A stretch of 64,000 nucleotides of DNA from Pectobacterium carotovorum. GTDB lineage: Bacteria; Pseudomonadota; Gammaproteobacteria; Enterobacterales; Enterobacteriaceae. Positions 17,788 through 27,202 of this stretch are shown here, piece after piece; the first letter of the stretch is position 1, and each line of letters starts with the position of its first letter. The stretch lies in the NCBI GenBank assembly GCA_016415585.1, contig CP066552.1:4526001-4590000 (forward strand), in the 5' to 3' direction. Under the pieces are notes generated by a model. It saw only the letters and a program-made list of their open reading frames with translations, made no database searches and was not told the origin of the DNA. Position numbers and translations under genes: made by a program.

Positions 17788-18633
17788 TTATTTTTCGCTG
17801 TCGACCAGACCGCGAACGAACCAGCGCTGCATCAGTAGCACGACCAGCAGCGGGGGCAACATGGTCAGCAGCATGGCCGCCATTACCTGATTCCACTGGG
17901 TGGCTCCATCGCCGGAGGCAATCATGCTTTTAATCCCGGCGACTGCGGTGCCCAAACTGGCATCGCTGACAATCAGCAGCGGCCACAGGTACTGGTTCCA
18001 GCCGTAGATGAACGTGATCACAAACAGCGCCGCCAGATTGGTCTTCGACAGTGGCAAAACCATGTCGAAGAAGAAGCGCATCGGGCTGGCACCGTCGATA
18101 CGCGCCGCTTCCATCAGCTCATCCGGCAGCGTCATAAAGAACTGGCGGAATAGGAAGGTCGCGGTCGCCGAGGCCATCAGCGGCAGCGTTAAACCGGTGT
18201 AGCTGTCCATCATGTCCAGCCGCGCGATCACTTCCACCGTCGGGAAAATACGCACTTCCACCGGCAGCATCAGCGTCAGAAAAATCATCCAGAAGAACAG
18301 GTTGCGCAGCGGAAAACGGAAATAGACGATGGCGTAGGCAGACAGGATCGATACGGTAATTTTGCCCACCGTGATCGCCAGCGCCATCACGAAGCTGTTA
18401 AGCAGCATCAGCCCGAACGGTGTGATGTTGTTGCCCGCGCCGTGCAGCCAGATATAACGCAGGTTTTCCCACAGGTGAGAACCGGGGATGAGCGTCATCG
18501 GAGCCTGAAAGACTTCCTGATTATCCAGCGTGGCAGCGACAAACCCCACGTACAGCGGAAACAAGACGGCGAGAATGCCGACGATCAGCATGACGTGGCT
18601 GAAAATATCTAACCCGCGACGATTCTCAATCAT
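17788..18633 (-). CDS. ugpE: Glycerol-3-phosphate ABC transporter permease UgpE
   Basis: A 281-residue inner-membrane permease, the same length as E. coli UgpE, with six predicted helices. The EAA loop that docks on the ATPase reads [20 protein letters not shown] near residues 185-205. It pairs with UgpA to form the import channel for sn-glycerol-3-phosphate and glycerophosphodiesters. It lies 12 bp downstream of ugpA in the ugp operon. Confidence 0.95.
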   Translation of the reverse strand: MIENRRGLDIFSHVMLIVGILAVLFPLYVGFVAATLDNQEVFQAPMTLIPGSHLWENLRYIWLHGAGNNITPFGLMLLNSFVMALAITVGKITVSILSAYAIVYFRFPLRNLFFWMIFLTLMLPVEVRIFPTVEVIARLDMMDSYTGLTLPLMASATATFLFRQFFMTLPDELMEAARIDGASPMRFFFDMVLPLSKTNLAALFVITFIYGWNQYLWPLLIVSDASLGTAVAGIKSMIASGDGATQWNQVMAAMLLTMLPPLLVVLLMQRWFVRGLVDSEK

Positions 18634-18645
18634 TGCTATTGACCT

Positions 18646-19533
18646 TCATTGATAGTTCACCTTCCGCTCAACAAAACGGAACTGAATCACGGTCAACCCG
18701 ATAACCAGTATCATCAGTACCACCGACTGCGCCGCTGAACTGGACAGATCCAGCCCTGCGAAACCCTCACGATAAATTTTGTAGATCAGCGTGGTCGTCG
18801 ACTGCACCGGCCCACCGGCCGTCGCGGCATCGATAATCGGGAAGGTATCGAAAAAGGCATACACCAGATTGACGACCAGCAGGAAGAAACTCACCGGCGA
18901 GATCATCGGCAGCACCAGATTGAAGAAGCGCCGCACGGGGCCAGCACCATCAATCGCGCCCGCTTCCACCAGAGAGCGGGGAATGGATTGCAGCGCGGCG
19001 AGGAAGAACAGGAAGTTATAGCTAATCTGCTTCCAGACCGACGCCAGTACGACTAAAAACATCGCCTGACCGCTGTGCTGTGCGTGGTTCCACGTATAGC
19101 CCAGCAGCCCGAGAAAATGGGTAATCAGCCCCAGTCCGGGGTTAAACAGAAACATCCACAGCACGGCAGCGACAGCAGGTGCCACGGCATACGGCAGGAT
19201 GATCAGCGTCTGGTAAAGGCGGCTGGCACGGATCACGTAGTCCACCAGCGCGGCCAGAAAGAGTGAAATCAGCATGCCAAACCCTGCCACCAGAAAGCTG
19301 AATATCAGCGTGGTGTAAAACGAATCAAGGTAGTAAGGGTTATTGAACAGCTGTCTGAAGTTTTCCATGCCGACAAATTCGCTGGATAGCCCAAACGGAT
19401 CCAGATTCTGCACCGAATACCACAGCGCCTGACCAGCAGGCCAGATAAAGAAAATCACGGTAATCAGCAGTTGGGGCAACACCAGCACATAGGGCAACCA
19501 GCTGCTACGAAAAACGGGGCGGGATGATGTCAT
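18646..19533 (-). CDS. ugpA: Glycerol-3-phosphate ABC transporter permease UgpA
   Basis: An inner-membrane permease with six predicted helices. I place the start at the ATG at 19533 ([10 protein letters not shown]), giving 295 residues like E. coli UgpA; an ATG at 19545 would add four residues, and neither has a strong ribosome site. The EAA loop reads [20 protein letters not shown]. It heterodimerises with UgpE. It lies 72 bp downstream of ugpB, a spacer that could hold a stabilising hairpin but shows no clear terminator. Confidence 0.94.
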   Translation of the reverse strand: MTSSRPVFRSSWLPYVLVLPQLLITVIFFIWPAGQALWYSVQNLDPFGLSSEFVGMENFRQLFNNPYYLDSFYTTLIFSFLVAGFGMLISLFLAALVDYVIRASRLYQTLIILPYAVAPAVAAVLWMFLFNPGLGLITHFLGLLGYTWNHAQHSGQAMFLVVLASVWKQISYNFLFFLAALQSIPRSLVEAGAIDGAGPVRRFFNLVLPMISPVSFFLLVVNLVYAFFDTFPIIDAATAGGPVQSTTTLIYKIYREGFAGLDLSSSAAQSVVLMILVIGLTVIQFRFVERKVNYQ

Positions 19534-19605
19534 GCGGTAACTCATTGCAAACAGAAAAGAAGCAGGCCGATTCCCTTCGGCCCGATATTACTCGACAAAA
19601 AGGTA

Positions 19606-20940
19606 TTACTTCGTCGACTGCTCGAAGCGACGCAGCAGCGCGTTACCGCGTTCTACCGCGCTATCCAACGCCTGCTGTGGCGTCTTCTTATTTGTCCATA
19701 CGCTTTCTAATTCTTCATCCACAACGGTACGAATTTGCGGCATGTTGCCTAAACGCAGACCTTTGGTGAACGGCAACGGTGGCTTGTTCAACATCTGACG
19801 CGTAGCGATATCCGCACCCGGGTTTTTCTCATAGAAGCCCTGCTTCTGCGTCAGCTCATACGCTGCCGTGGTGATCGGCAGGTAACCGGTTTTCTGGTGC
19901 CATTCAGCGGCATTTTCTGGCTCGGCCAGGAACTTCATAAACTCAGCGACACCTTTGTAGGTCGCAGCATCTTTACCGCCCATGACCCACAGGCTGGCTC
20001 CGCCGATAATGGCGTTCTGCGGTGCGCCTTTCGCATCGGCGTCATACGGCATCATGCCAACACCGTAGTTGAACTTGGCATGTTCGCGAATATTCGCCAG
20101 CGAACCGGAAGAGGCCGTGGTGATAGCGCAATCGCCGTTGTAGAACTTCTCGGTCGGCTCATCCTTACGCCCGAAATAGGTGAAGTCACCCTTCTTGTTC
20201 ATGTCCTGCAACAGCTGGATGTGTTTGACCTGCGTTGGCTTGTTGAATTCCAGCACGGCATCGGTGCCGTCAAAGCCGTTGTTCTTGCTCGCAACTGGCA
20301 GACCATGCCAGGCGCTGAAGTTTTCAATCTGAATCCAGCCCTGCCAGCCGCTGGCGTAGCCGCACTTCATCCCAGCAGCACGCAGTTTGGCGGTGTACTC
20401 AGCCATCTGCTGCCAGGTTTTCGGCGGCTGCTCAGGGTCTAAACCGGCTTTCTTGAAGGCATCTTTGTTGTAGTACAGCACCGGCGTGGAGCTGTTAAAC
20501 GGCTGCGACAGCAGGTGACCGCTCTTCGCATCGGTGTAATAACCAGAGACAGTCGGCACAAATACCGACTCATCGAAATTAATGCCTGACTCTTTGAAGA
20601 CTTCATAGACAGGCTTGATGGCTTTACTTGCCATCATGGTCGCCGTACCGACTTCATAGACCTGCAAAATGGCGGGCGCATTCCCCGCGCGGTAGGCCGC
20701 AATCCCGGCAGCCAGATTCTGTTCGTAGTTGCCTTTGTAGACCGGCACAATTTTTACATCGCTGTGCGCTTTGTTAAAACGGTCAGCCAGAGAATTCACT
20801 TCTTTCCCTAATTCGCCTTCCATGGAGTGCCAGAAAGGAATTTCTGTCGCGGCCTGCGCACTGGCGCTCATCAGCGCTAATGCCACACACGCCGCGGCGG
20901 TGCGAATAGCATGTGTTTTACGAATGGTGTTGTTGAACAT
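19606..20940 (-). CDS. ugpB: Glycerol-3-phosphate-binding periplasmic protein UgpB
   Basis: A 444-residue substrate-binding protein. The start at 20940 is fixed by AGGAGA six bases upstream; the five-residue-longer frame lacks a site. The signal peptide ends ASAQA before [18 protein letters not shown], the characteristic N-terminus of UgpB. It captures glycerol-3-phosphate or its diesters for UgpAE. It is the first gene of ugpBAECQ. Tandem Pho boxes lie 63-115 bp upstream of the start, so PhoB induction under phosphate starvation is expected. Confidence 0.96.
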   Translation of the reverse strand: MFNNTIRKTHAIRTAAACVALALMSASAQAATEIPFWHSMEGELGKEVNSLADRFNKAHSDVKIVPVYKGNYEQNLAAGIAAYRAGNAPAILQVYEVGTATMMASKAIKPVYEVFKESGINFDESVFVPTVSGYYTDAKSGHLLSQPFNSSTPVLYYNKDAFKKAGLDPEQPPKTWQQMAEYTAKLRAAGMKCGYASGWQGWIQIENFSAWHGLPVASKNNGFDGTDAVLEFNKPTQVKHIQLLQDMNKKGDFTYFGRKDEPTEKFYNGDCAITTASSGSLANIREHAKFNYGVGMMPYDADAKGAPQNAIIGGASLWVMGGKDAATYKGVAEFMKFLAEPENAAEWHQKTGYLPITTAAYELTQKQGFYEKNPGADIATRQMLNKPPLPFTKGLRLGNMPQIRTVVDEELESVWTNKKTPQQALDSAVERGNALLRRFEQSTK

Positions 20941-21002
20941 GCCTGTCTCCTGCAATCAATTAAATGCGCCATCATTACGGCGTTTTTTATGCGAAGGTAA
21001 AC

Positions 21003-21055
21003 ATGACATGAGCGCATGACAGAAAAATAACTGGAAGATGACGGAAGAATGACAG
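21003..21055 (-). promoter_or_regulatory. Tandem PhoB boxes upstream of ugpB
   Basis: On the minus strand, CTGTCAT-TCTT-CCGTCAT (21055-21038) is followed about 15 bp later by CTGTCAT-GCGC-TCATGTCAT (21022-21003). Both fit the Pho-box half-site pattern of 7-bp CTGTCAT units separated by 4 bp. Their position upstream of ugpB matches the known PhoB control of this operon in E. coli. Confidence 0.85.
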
Positions 21056-21307
21056 AGAAAAACCAAAAAGCATCTATTCAACAAAGCCGACATTACGCAG
21101 AATATGCATTTGTTCTGATATATGCTGAATAATTCGAGTGGCAGGATAAAACGTTACCGTTTTGAATAACACGAAGTGTTGACCCTTTTGAAGAATAATG
21201 AATATATGCGTCGCGGGTACAGTTATAGCAAGTGGTCGAATCGTGGGGCAGATGTTCCTTTGCCCCAACTGTATTTCGTTTAATGACGCGTCTATTTTTG
21301 TGGCGAA

Positions 21308-22558
21308 TTAGCCTTCCTGCATCGCTTTTTCTACTTCTTCCGCCAGAATCGCAATACCGCGTTCGATTTTTTCCGGCTCTGGCACATAGTTCATGCGCAT
21401 GCACTGGTGAGCGTGCGGCCAGTCCTGATCTAAGCCAGGGAAGAAATAGTGACCCGGCACCATGAGGACGCCGCGTTTTTTCAGGCGTTGGTACAGAATT
21501 TCTGTCGTGATAGGCAGATCCTTAAACCATAGCCACAGGAAGATTGCGCCTTCCGGCTTATGAATCAGGCACTGCTCAGGCGACAGGTAGCGGCGAATGA
21601 TCGCGATAGTCTCCGTCACGCGCTGCTGGTAGAACGGGCGTATGACGTCATTAGATAAGCGCAGCAGATCGCCACGCTGAATCATCTCGTGTGCCAGCGC
21701 CGGGCCAACCGCGCCCGGAGACAGGCTAATGATGCCGTTCATGTTGCCGATGGCGGAGATCACCTTTTCATCCGCAATGACGATACCGCAGCGTGAGCCG
21801 GGCAGACCCAGCTTGGACAGGCTCATGCACAGGATGATGTTCGGGTTCCACAGCGGCGTGGCATCGCTGAAGATGATGCCGGGGAAAGGCACGCCATAGG
21901 CGTTATCAATCAGCAGGGGAATGTTGTGCTGCTGCGCCAGAATATCCAGACGCATCAGCTCGTCATCGGTCAGCACGTTACCGGTCGGATTGGTCGGGCG
22001 GGAGACGCAGATCAGCCCGATCTCATCGGTAATCGACAGATGATCGAAATCGACGTGATATTTAAATTGCCCTTCGGGCAACAGTTCGATCTGTGGACGA
22101 ACGGAGACGAACATGTTGTCGTCCAGCCCGGAATCCGAATAGCCGATATATTCCGGTGCCAGCGGGAACAGCACTTTTTTCAGGCTGCCATCGCTGTGGC
22201 GACCGGCAAATAAGTTAAATAAGTAGAAAAACGCACTCTGGCTGCCATTTGTTAGTGCAATGTTCTGTGGTCCGATCTGCCAGCCTAATTCATTACTCAG
22301 TAGCTCGGCCAGCGCCTTAAGCAGCGTATCCTTACCTTGCGGGCCGTCGTAGTTGCATAGCGCTTCCGTTAATTTCCCTTGTTCCAGCATATCCTGACAC
22401 AGCTGTTTGAAGTAGCTGTCCATCTCTGGAATATGCGCCGGATTGCCGCCGCCCAGCATGATGGCACCTGGCGTACGCAGCCCTTCGTTCAGATCGTCCA
22501 TTAATTGGGTGATGCCAGCGTGGCATGTGAATTTCTTACCGAAAAGAGAAAAGTTCAT
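21308..22558 (-). CDS. avtA: Valine--pyruvate transaminase AvtA
   Basis: A PLP-dependent class-I aminotransferase of 416 residues, one residue from the E. coli length. It interconverts valine + pyruvate with 2-oxoisovalerate + alanine. Diagnostic stretches are AIMLGGGNPAHIPEMD, CNYDGPQGKDTLL, VSRPTNPTGNV, IDNAYGVPFPG and the PLP lysine in CMSLSKLGLPGSRCG. The C-terminus keeps the substrate Arg in QCMRMNYVPEPEKIE. It is a single gene on the minus strand, divergent from eamA. Confidence 0.95.
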   Translation of the reverse strand: MNFSLFGKKFTCHAGITQLMDDLNEGLRTPGAIMLGGGNPAHIPEMDSYFKQLCQDMLEQGKLTEALCNYDGPQGKDTLLKALAELLSNELGWQIGPQNIALTNGSQSAFFYLFNLFAGRHSDGSLKKVLFPLAPEYIGYSDSGLDDNMFVSVRPQIELLPEGQFKYHVDFDHLSITDEIGLICVSRPTNPTGNVLTDDELMRLDILAQQHNIPLLIDNAYGVPFPGIIFSDATPLWNPNIILCMSLSKLGLPGSRCGIVIADEKVISAIGNMNGIISLSPGAVGPALAHEMIQRGDLLRLSNDVIRPFYQQRVTETIAIIRRYLSPEQCLIHKPEGAIFLWLWFKDLPITTEILYQRLKKRGVLMVPGHYFFPGLDQDWPHAHQCMRMNYVPEPEKIERGIAILAEEVEKAMQEG

Positions 22559-22901
22559 AGTTTAGTTATCAGTGGTCGTACACAGGTTATTGGCAACCAT
22601 AGCGCTTGCGCCAATAGGGTGCAATGTGGTCAAAAAACAGACTTGCGATTTTTTATCTCACCATATATTTAAAATTCAGCATGAATATCTGACACGTATG
22701 TGAGTAAAGCAAGGGGGGTTTGGGCATCGGCTACACCATTGCCATACATACTAACCACTGAGTCTGGTGGTCAGCCATCCCACATCATGGTTACGCTTAG
22801 TCATTGTCACGTAACGTCATAATTATCTTTTCTTATCCGTATTGTCATTTTACGCGTACCTTGAAGACGGTATTTGTTACGTATTTGATCAGGGGATGGG
22901 A
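22559..22901. other. avtA-eamA divergent spacer
   Basis: These 343 bp between two divergent genes are AT-rich near avtA and must hold both promoters. I see no strong palindrome, recognisable operator or coding frame in it. Confidence 0.5.
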
Positions 22902-23813
22902 ATGTCGTTGAAAGATGCGCTGCTCGCGCTGTGTGTTGTCGTGCTATGGGGCGTGAACTTCGTGGTGATCAAGGTTGGGCTGAACAACATGCCGCCTTTC
23001 TTACTGGCAGGGCTACGTTTTTCGCTGGTGGCGCTCCCGGCTATTTTCTTTGTTCCTTTCCCACGAATTCCTCTGAAATGGCTGCTCGCCTATGGCATGA
23101 CGATCAGCTTTGGTCAGTTTGGCTTTTTGTTCCTCGCCATCAAGCTGGGCATGCCTGCCGGGATTGCCTCGCTGGTGTTACAGGCTCAGGCCTTTTTTAC
23201 GCTGCTCGTTGGCGCAGTTTTACTGTCAGAAAAGCTGCGCTGGAATCACGTGGTTGGGATTCTGGTGGCAGCGATTGGGATGGTGGTGCTGGCAGAAGGA
23301 CGCACGGCGCTGCAAATGTCATCCGGTATGACCGCCACCACGCTGCTGCTGACGCTGGCGGCGGCGCTGTCATGGGCGCTGGGTAACATCATCAATAAAA
23401 TTATCATGAGTAAAAACAGCGATGTGCGCATTATGTCGCTGGTGGTGTGGGGCGCGCTGGTGCCTGTCGTGCCGTTTTTCATCAGTTCCTGGTTGTTCGA
23501 AGGCGGAGACGCAATTGTCCATAGTTTAACGACGATCCAACTGCCGACGATCTTGTCGTTAGTGTATCTGGCGTTTGCGGCAACCATCATCGGTTACGGG
23601 ATTTGGGGTAGCCTGCTGGCACGCTATGAAACCTGGCGTGTGGCTCCTTTGTCGCTGCTGGTGCCGGTGGTTGGACTGGTCAGTGCCGCCGTGTTCCTTG
23701 GCGAATCTCTTTCACTATTGCAGGTCGTGGGCGCGCTGCTGATTATGGTCGGCCTGCTGGTGAATGTGTTTGGTGCACGGCTGCGTTCATGGCGACCCGT
23801 GCGGCAGCCGTGA
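22902..23813 (+). CDS. eamA: O-acetylserine/cysteine exporter EamA
   Basis: A DMT-superfamily exporter of 303 residues with ten predicted helices in two EamA repeats. The start at 22902 (MSLKDALLALCVVVLWG) is supported by AGGGG eight bases upstream; upstream in-frame codons read through the spacer. The near-constant E. coli EamA segments FVVIKVGLNNMPP, SLVLQAQAFFTLL, SWALGNIINK and YETWRVAPLSLLVPVVGL are present. In E. coli it exports O-acetylserine and cysteine. An AGCGTCGC/GCGACGCT hairpin at 23849-23875 probably ends the transcript. Confidence 0.9.
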   Translation: MSLKDALLALCVVVLWGVNFVVIKVGLNNMPPFLLAGLRFSLVALPAIFFVPFPRIPLKWLLAYGMTISFGQFGFLFLAIKLGMPAGIASLVLQAQAFFTLLVGAVLLSEKLRWNHVVGILVAAIGMVVLAEGRTALQMSSGMTATTLLLTLAAALSWALGNIINKIIMSKNSDVRIMSLVVWGALVPVVPFFISSWLFEGGDAIVHSLTTIQLPTILSLVYLAFAATIIGYGIWGSLLARYETWRVAPLSLLVPVVGLVSAAVFLGESLSLLQVVGALLIMVGLLVNVFGARLRSWRPVRQP

Positions 23814-23848
23814 CCTGCATGTCCCGTAATGGGGCGTATTTATCGTGC

Positions 23849-23875
23849 AGCGTCGCAAAGCGACGCTGCTATTTT
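23849..23875 (+). terminator. eamA terminator
   Basis: A perfect 8-bp stem (AGCGTCGC, GCGACGCT) with a 3-nt loop is followed by GCTATTTT, 36 bp after the eamA stop. Confidence 0.6.
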
Positions 23876-24025
23876 CGCAATTTCTCATGCCTTTCCTACG
23901 CTTCTTACTGGTGCTGACGGATCCGTTAAGCCGTGGTCATTTTCTGGCGCGGACTTTGCAAGTTGGCTTCGCAAGAGGGTAGAGCTAAAAGCAATCAGTG
24001 AAATCAACGGGATAAAGGGGTCTTC

Positions 24026-25819
24026 ATGAGAATAAGAAACACGACACTGGGAAGGGTGGCATCGGGAAAATGGCTGCTGTCACTGAGTGTGACGGCGCTG
24101 TTGGTGAGTGGAACGGTACAGGCAGCGTCTGCCCCTGCGGTGGAAGCGAAAAATGGTATGGTGGTCAGTTCGCAGTATCTGGCTTCGCAGATTGGCGTCG
24201 ATATCATGAAAATGGGCGGTAATGCGATTGATGCCGCCGTGGCCGTGGGCTATGCGCAGGCAGTGGTGAACCCCTGCTGTGGCAATATTGGCGGCGGCGG
24301 GTTTATGACGCTGCATCTGGCCGATGGGAAAGACACCTTTATCAACTTCCGTGAAACGGCACCGGCGGCGGCCAGCGCCAACATGTATTTGAACGCGGAT
24401 GGGAGTGTGAAAAAGGACGCGAGCCTGTACGGCTATCTGGCTGCTGGCGTACCGGGAACGGTGCTGGGGCTGGATACTGCGCTGCAAAAATACGGCAAAT
24501 TGACGCGCGAACAGGTGATGGCACCCGCAATTAAACTGGCGCGTGAAGGTTTTGAACTGACGCGAGCAGACACCGATATTCTGGACACCACCGTCAAGCG
24601 CTTCAAAGCCGATCCTGAGGCGGCGCGCATTTTCCTGCGTCCTGACGGTAGTGCGTTGCAGCCCGGCGATAAGTTGGTTCAAACCGATCTGGCGAATACG
24701 CTGGCGGCGATCGCCGCTAAAGGGCCGGATGCTTTCTACAAGGGCACAATCCCGCAGATGGTGGAGAAAGCGGCAAAGCAGGGCGGCGGAATTCTGACGG
24801 CAGCTGATTTTGCCGATTACCGTATTACCGAAACGGCACCGGTAACCTGTAACTATCGCGGTTATCAATTTGTCTCTTCGCCACCGCCCAGCTCCGGTGG
24901 CGTCACGATGTGTGAAATTCTCAATATTGTCGAAGGTTACGACATTAAATCGACGGGCTTTAACTCGGCAGCCACCGTGCATGTGCTGACGGAAGCGATG
25001 CGCCATGCGTACATGGACCGCAACACGTACCTCGGCGATCCGGCGTTTGTGAGTAATCCCGTCGAGCGCCTGTTGAGTAAGGATTATGCCGCCGAAATCC
25101 GCAAAAAAATCGAACCGGAGAACGCGACGCCGTCCAAAAACGTACAGCCGGGGATTGGCCCGCACGAGCGACCAGAAACGACGCACTACTCCATCGTGGA
25201 TAATCAGGGCAATGCGGTGTCCACCACGTATACCGTTAACGGGCGTTTTGGTTCGGTGGTGATTGCGCCGGGTACGGGCTTCTTCCTCAATAACGAAATG
25301 GATGACTTTACCGTGAAGGTTGGCGAGAAAAACCTGTACGGGTTGGTGCAAGGGGAACGTAATTCGATCGCCCCCGGTAAGCGCCCACTTTCGTCCATGA
25401 GCCCGTCACTGGTGACGAAAGATGGCAAAGTCTTCATGGTGCTCGGTTCGCCCGGCGGTTCGCGCATTATCACCATCACGCTGCAAACGGCGTTGAATAT
25501 CATCGATCACGGCATGGCACCGCAGGAAGCGGTGGACGCACCGCGCATCCATCATCAGTGGCTGCCGGACGAGGTGTATTACGAACAGCGTGGGCTGTCT
25601 GCGGATACGCTGAACCTGCTGAAGCAGCGCGGCTACAAGATGGTGGAACAGACGCCTTGGGGCGCAGCAGAGCTGATTTTGGTTGGCTTACCGGGTGCGG
25701 CGGGCGTGACGCCTGCGGATTCAGGCAATGACTCGGCGGTATCCGGCAAAGTGCGTGAAGGTTACCTGTACGGCGCAAATGATATCCGCCGCCCAGCTGG
25801 AGCGGCGATAGGGTATTAA
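24026..25819 (+). CDS. ggt: Periplasmic gamma-glutamyltranspeptidase Ggt
   Basis: A 597-residue precursor of an Ntn-hydrolase that cleaves gamma-glutamyl bonds, for example in glutathione, in the periplasm. The signal peptide spans about residues 1-32 (LLSLSVTALLVSGTVQAASA). The precursor self-cleaves before the Thr pair at residues 385-386 in ETTHYSIVD; the first Thr becomes the nucleophile of the small subunit. Other conserved parts are NIGGGGFMTLH, NFRETAP, the oxyanion SSMSPSLV and VLGSPGGSRI. There is no upstream operon partner; a terminator follows at 25832-25866. In E. coli ggt lies next to ugpQ-yhhA, so the neighbourhood here is rearranged by insertion of other genes. Confidence 0.95.
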   Translation: MRIRNTTLGRVASGKWLLSLSVTALLVSGTVQAASAPAVEAKNGMVVSSQYLASQIGVDIMKMGGNAIDAAVAVGYAQAVVNPCCGNIGGGGFMTLHLADGKDTFINFRETAPAAASANMYLNADGSVKKDASLYGYLAAGVPGTVLGLDTALQKYGKLTREQVMAPAIKLAREGFELTRADTDILDTTVKRFKADPEAARIFLRPDGSALQPGDKLVQTDLANTLAAIAAKGPDAFYKGTIPQMVEKAAKQGGGILTAADFADYRITETAPVTCNYRGYQFVSSPPPSSGGVTMCEILNIVEGYDIKSTGFNSAATVHVLTEAMRHAYMDRNTYLGDPAFVSNPVERLLSKDYAAEIRKKIEPENATPSKNVQPGIGPHERPETTHYSIVDNQGNAVSTTYTVNGRFGSVVIAPGTGFFLNNEMDDFTVKVGEKNLYGLVQGERNSIAPGKRPLSSMSPSLVTKDGKVFMVLGSPGGSRIITITLQTALNIIDHGMAPQEAVDAPRIHHQWLPDEVYYEQRGLSADTLNLLKQRGYKMVEQTPWGAAELILVGLPGAAGVTPADSGNDSAVSGKVREGYLYGANDIRRPAGAAIGY

Positions 25820-25831
25820 TTTTAAGGAACG

Positions 25832-25866
25832 TCAGGGGCTTATTTCGGTAGGCTCCTGAGTTTTTT
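25832..25866 (+). terminator. ggt terminator
   Basis: TCAGGGGC pairs with GCTCCTGA across a 12-nt loop (one G-T pair) and is followed by six T residues, 12 bp after the ggt stop. Confidence 0.75.
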
Positions 25867-25884
25867 ACTGAGTTGCTCTACCAT

Positions 25885-25919
25885 CGTCGGAACCACGACA
25901 ACAAACTGTTGTTCCGACG
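25885..25919. repeat. Inverted repeat at the left edge of the CDI region
   Basis: CGTCGGAA and TTCCGACG form a perfect 8-bp outer stem, with CAACA/TGTTG as an inner stem and a 6-nt bulge on one side. It lies between the ggt terminator and the last small ORF of the CDI array. It could terminate minus-strand transcription of the array or mark an insertion boundary. Confidence 0.45.
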
Positions 25920-25929
25920 AGTAATAAAA

Positions 25930-26229
25930 TTACTTCATGAGCATCGATGGTGTGGCGAACCCAGTCTCGGTGTTAATTGTATAATTCCCACCATCCTATC
26001 GGTATGCCGTAATGCTACCGTCACTATGCAATGTCATGTTTGTAAATGGGTTTCCTTCACTATCAAAATCGCTACTAACTTGCCGAATCGTATCTCCCTG
26101 TTCATCTAGAAAATATATGTTTCTTGCAATTTTGACTCTTTTGTATAGGTTTTCCATTCCTAACCGATCAAGGAGAACTAATTTCTTCCCGCTTGGGAGA
26201 TTATATCTACTTAATATGTTATCAGTCAT
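25930..26229 (-). pseudogene. Small unknown ORF interrupted by an amber codon
   Basis: The frame from the ATG at 26229 encodes 77 residues (MTDNILSRYNLPSGKKLVLL at the start) and stops at TAG (25998-25996). Reading continues in the same frame for 21 more codons (DGGNYTINTETGFATPSMLM then K) to a TAA at 25932-25930. The extension is coding-like, rich in Gly, Thr and Asn, so the TAG may be a nonsense change, perhaps from Trp TGG. There is no strong ribosome site. I do not recognise the family. Its position at the tail of a cdi array is typical of orphan immunity genes, but that is inference. The 77-residue product may still be functional. Confidence 0.5.
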
Positions 26230-26293
26230 ATTTTTAGCTTAATTAAATTTTTATAGGGTGAGTTATTGCTTAACTGGTTTCAGGTTTTTTCAA

Positions 26294-26438
26294 CTAATCC
26301 AAGTATTTGCATATCATAAAGAAGTTCTTTTTTATCATTTTCAGATGAACATTTTTTTGTTTCACTGCGTTAAGAAATTCATGAGCATTATTGCTCTTTT
26401 TTCTGCGAAAAGCCGCCTTCTATGAAGGCGGAGTTCTG
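26294..26438 (-). pseudogene. Decayed fourth CdiA toxin-tip start
   Basis: Directly after the cdiI3 stop, in the same frame, the sequence reads QNSAFIEGGFSQKK, the junction peptide of the other modules. It then loses bases where the others encode GIxGAHNAD. After the shift a frame resumes with NNAHEFLNAVKQKNVHLK, clearly related to the third toxin (DEFFNAVKQNNVKV), and stops soon after. It is a truncated, frameshifted remnant of another toxin tip. No immunity gene of the same family follows. Confidence 0.75.
26412..26432 (-). repeat. Module-junction inverted repeat 3
   Basis: GCCGCCTTC-TAT-GAAGGCGG lies 7 bp after the cdiI3 stop. On the minus strand it is followed by CTTTTCGC, terminator-like. 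It matches the repeats at 27176-27196 and 27971-27991, except that the outermost base pair is lost. Confidence 0.75.
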
Positions 26439-26792
26439 TTAGTTGGATATTTTATCCAGCAAAAATTTAACCTTATCAGCATCTTCTGGATGAATTTTTA
26501 CATATCTCTCACAAGCTAATCGAATGTATTTTAAAGCAGTCTTCTCTGGAACAATGACTTCACCTTCCCATACGCCAAACATTATTCCTTCAAAATGGAA
26601 ATCAGTATCTAATTCCTGTAAGTCTGGAAATTGGCAATATGTTTCGTTGATTACAAAACCATGTTTTTTTATAATACTATCTATGCCATAGATGAATTTA
26701 TTCTGAAGATTTAATGAATTAAAAAAATCCATTATAATCCACTCGTTGTCATTGTTATAATTTGTTTTTTCAAAAATATATTCGTTAGTCAT
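26439..26792 (-). CDS. cdiI3: CDI immunity protein, third module
   Basis: A 117-residue acidic protein whose ATG overlaps the stop of the third toxin module (ATGA). It shares a core with the other two immunity proteins: CQFPDLQELDTDFHFEGIMFG, then [24 protein letters not shown] and LLDK. The N-terminal 50 residues are unlike the others. No signal peptide is present, as expected for a cytoplasmic toxin-neutralising protein. It is the most diverged copy and presumably pairs with the third toxin. Confidence 0.75.
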   Translation of the reverse strand: MTNEYIFEKTNYNNDNEWIIMDFFNSLNLQNKFIYGIDSIIKKHGFVINETYCQFPDLQELDTDFHFEGIMFGVWEGEVIVPEKTALKYIRLACERYVKIHPEDADKVKFLLDKISN

Positions 26793-27202
26793 TTTGTCAC
26801 CGGAAAGAAATTAGTTACAGACCCAGTTTGTTGATCCAGATAAACCTGAAATTTTACACCGCCAGCATTCTCCGTATACTCTCTTCTTCCTAAGGCAATA
26901 GCGTTTTTATAGCCTAAAGCTGCTGCTTGTTGTCCTAGTTCTAATATTCTTTTATCACTAAATATTTGGGGGTCATAAACTGTTTTTTCAAAAATTTCTG
27001 TTTTATAACCTATTACATTTCCTTCTCTATCTTTCGCAGGTATTTGATATTTAATATGTGTGATCCCTTCAACTTCGCTGTGAGTTTGAGATGAAACCTT
27101 TACATTGTTTTGTTTCACTGCGTTAAAAAATTCATCAGCATTGTGTGCACCACCGATCCCTTTTTTCTGCGAAGAGCCGCCTTCATAGAAGGCGGCATAT
27201 TG
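26789..27202 (-). CDS. Orphan CdiA C-terminal toxin module 3
   Basis: An open frame of 137 codons plus stop begins in frame directly after the cdiI2 stop and reads QYAAFYEGGSSQKKGIGGAH then NADEFFNAVKQNNVKV. It lacks its own secretion domains and an obvious ATG with ribosome site until a GTG at 27118. The body (GITHIKYQIPAKDREGN, KTVYDPQIFSD, GVKFQVYLDQQTGSV) is homologous to the toxin tip of cdiA over its full length, with clearly lower identity than module 2. Such orphan cdiA-CT fragments are silent reservoirs that can replace the active tip by recombination. It overlaps its immunity gene by 4 nt. Confidence 0.75.
   Translation of the reverse strand, partial: QYAAFYEGGSSQKKGIGGAHNADEFFNAVKQNNVKVSSQTHSEVEGITHIKYQIPAKDREGNVIGYKTEIFEKTVYDPQIFSDKRILELGQQAAALGYKNAIALGRREYTENAGGVKFQVYLDQQTGSVTNFFPVTK
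27176..27196 (-). repeat. Module-junction inverted repeat 2
   Basis: A perfect 9-bp inverted repeat GCCGCCTTC-ATA-GAAGGCGGC (plus strand) starts 6 bp past the cdiI2 stop. It encodes AAFYEGG in the reading frame of orphan toxin 3. Confidence 0.8.

Noticed and set aside
24080..25351. A 423-codon open frame antisense to ggt
   Set aside because: It is rich in Arg and His with no domain pattern and is the mirror of a clearly functional ggt; a GC-codon shadow.
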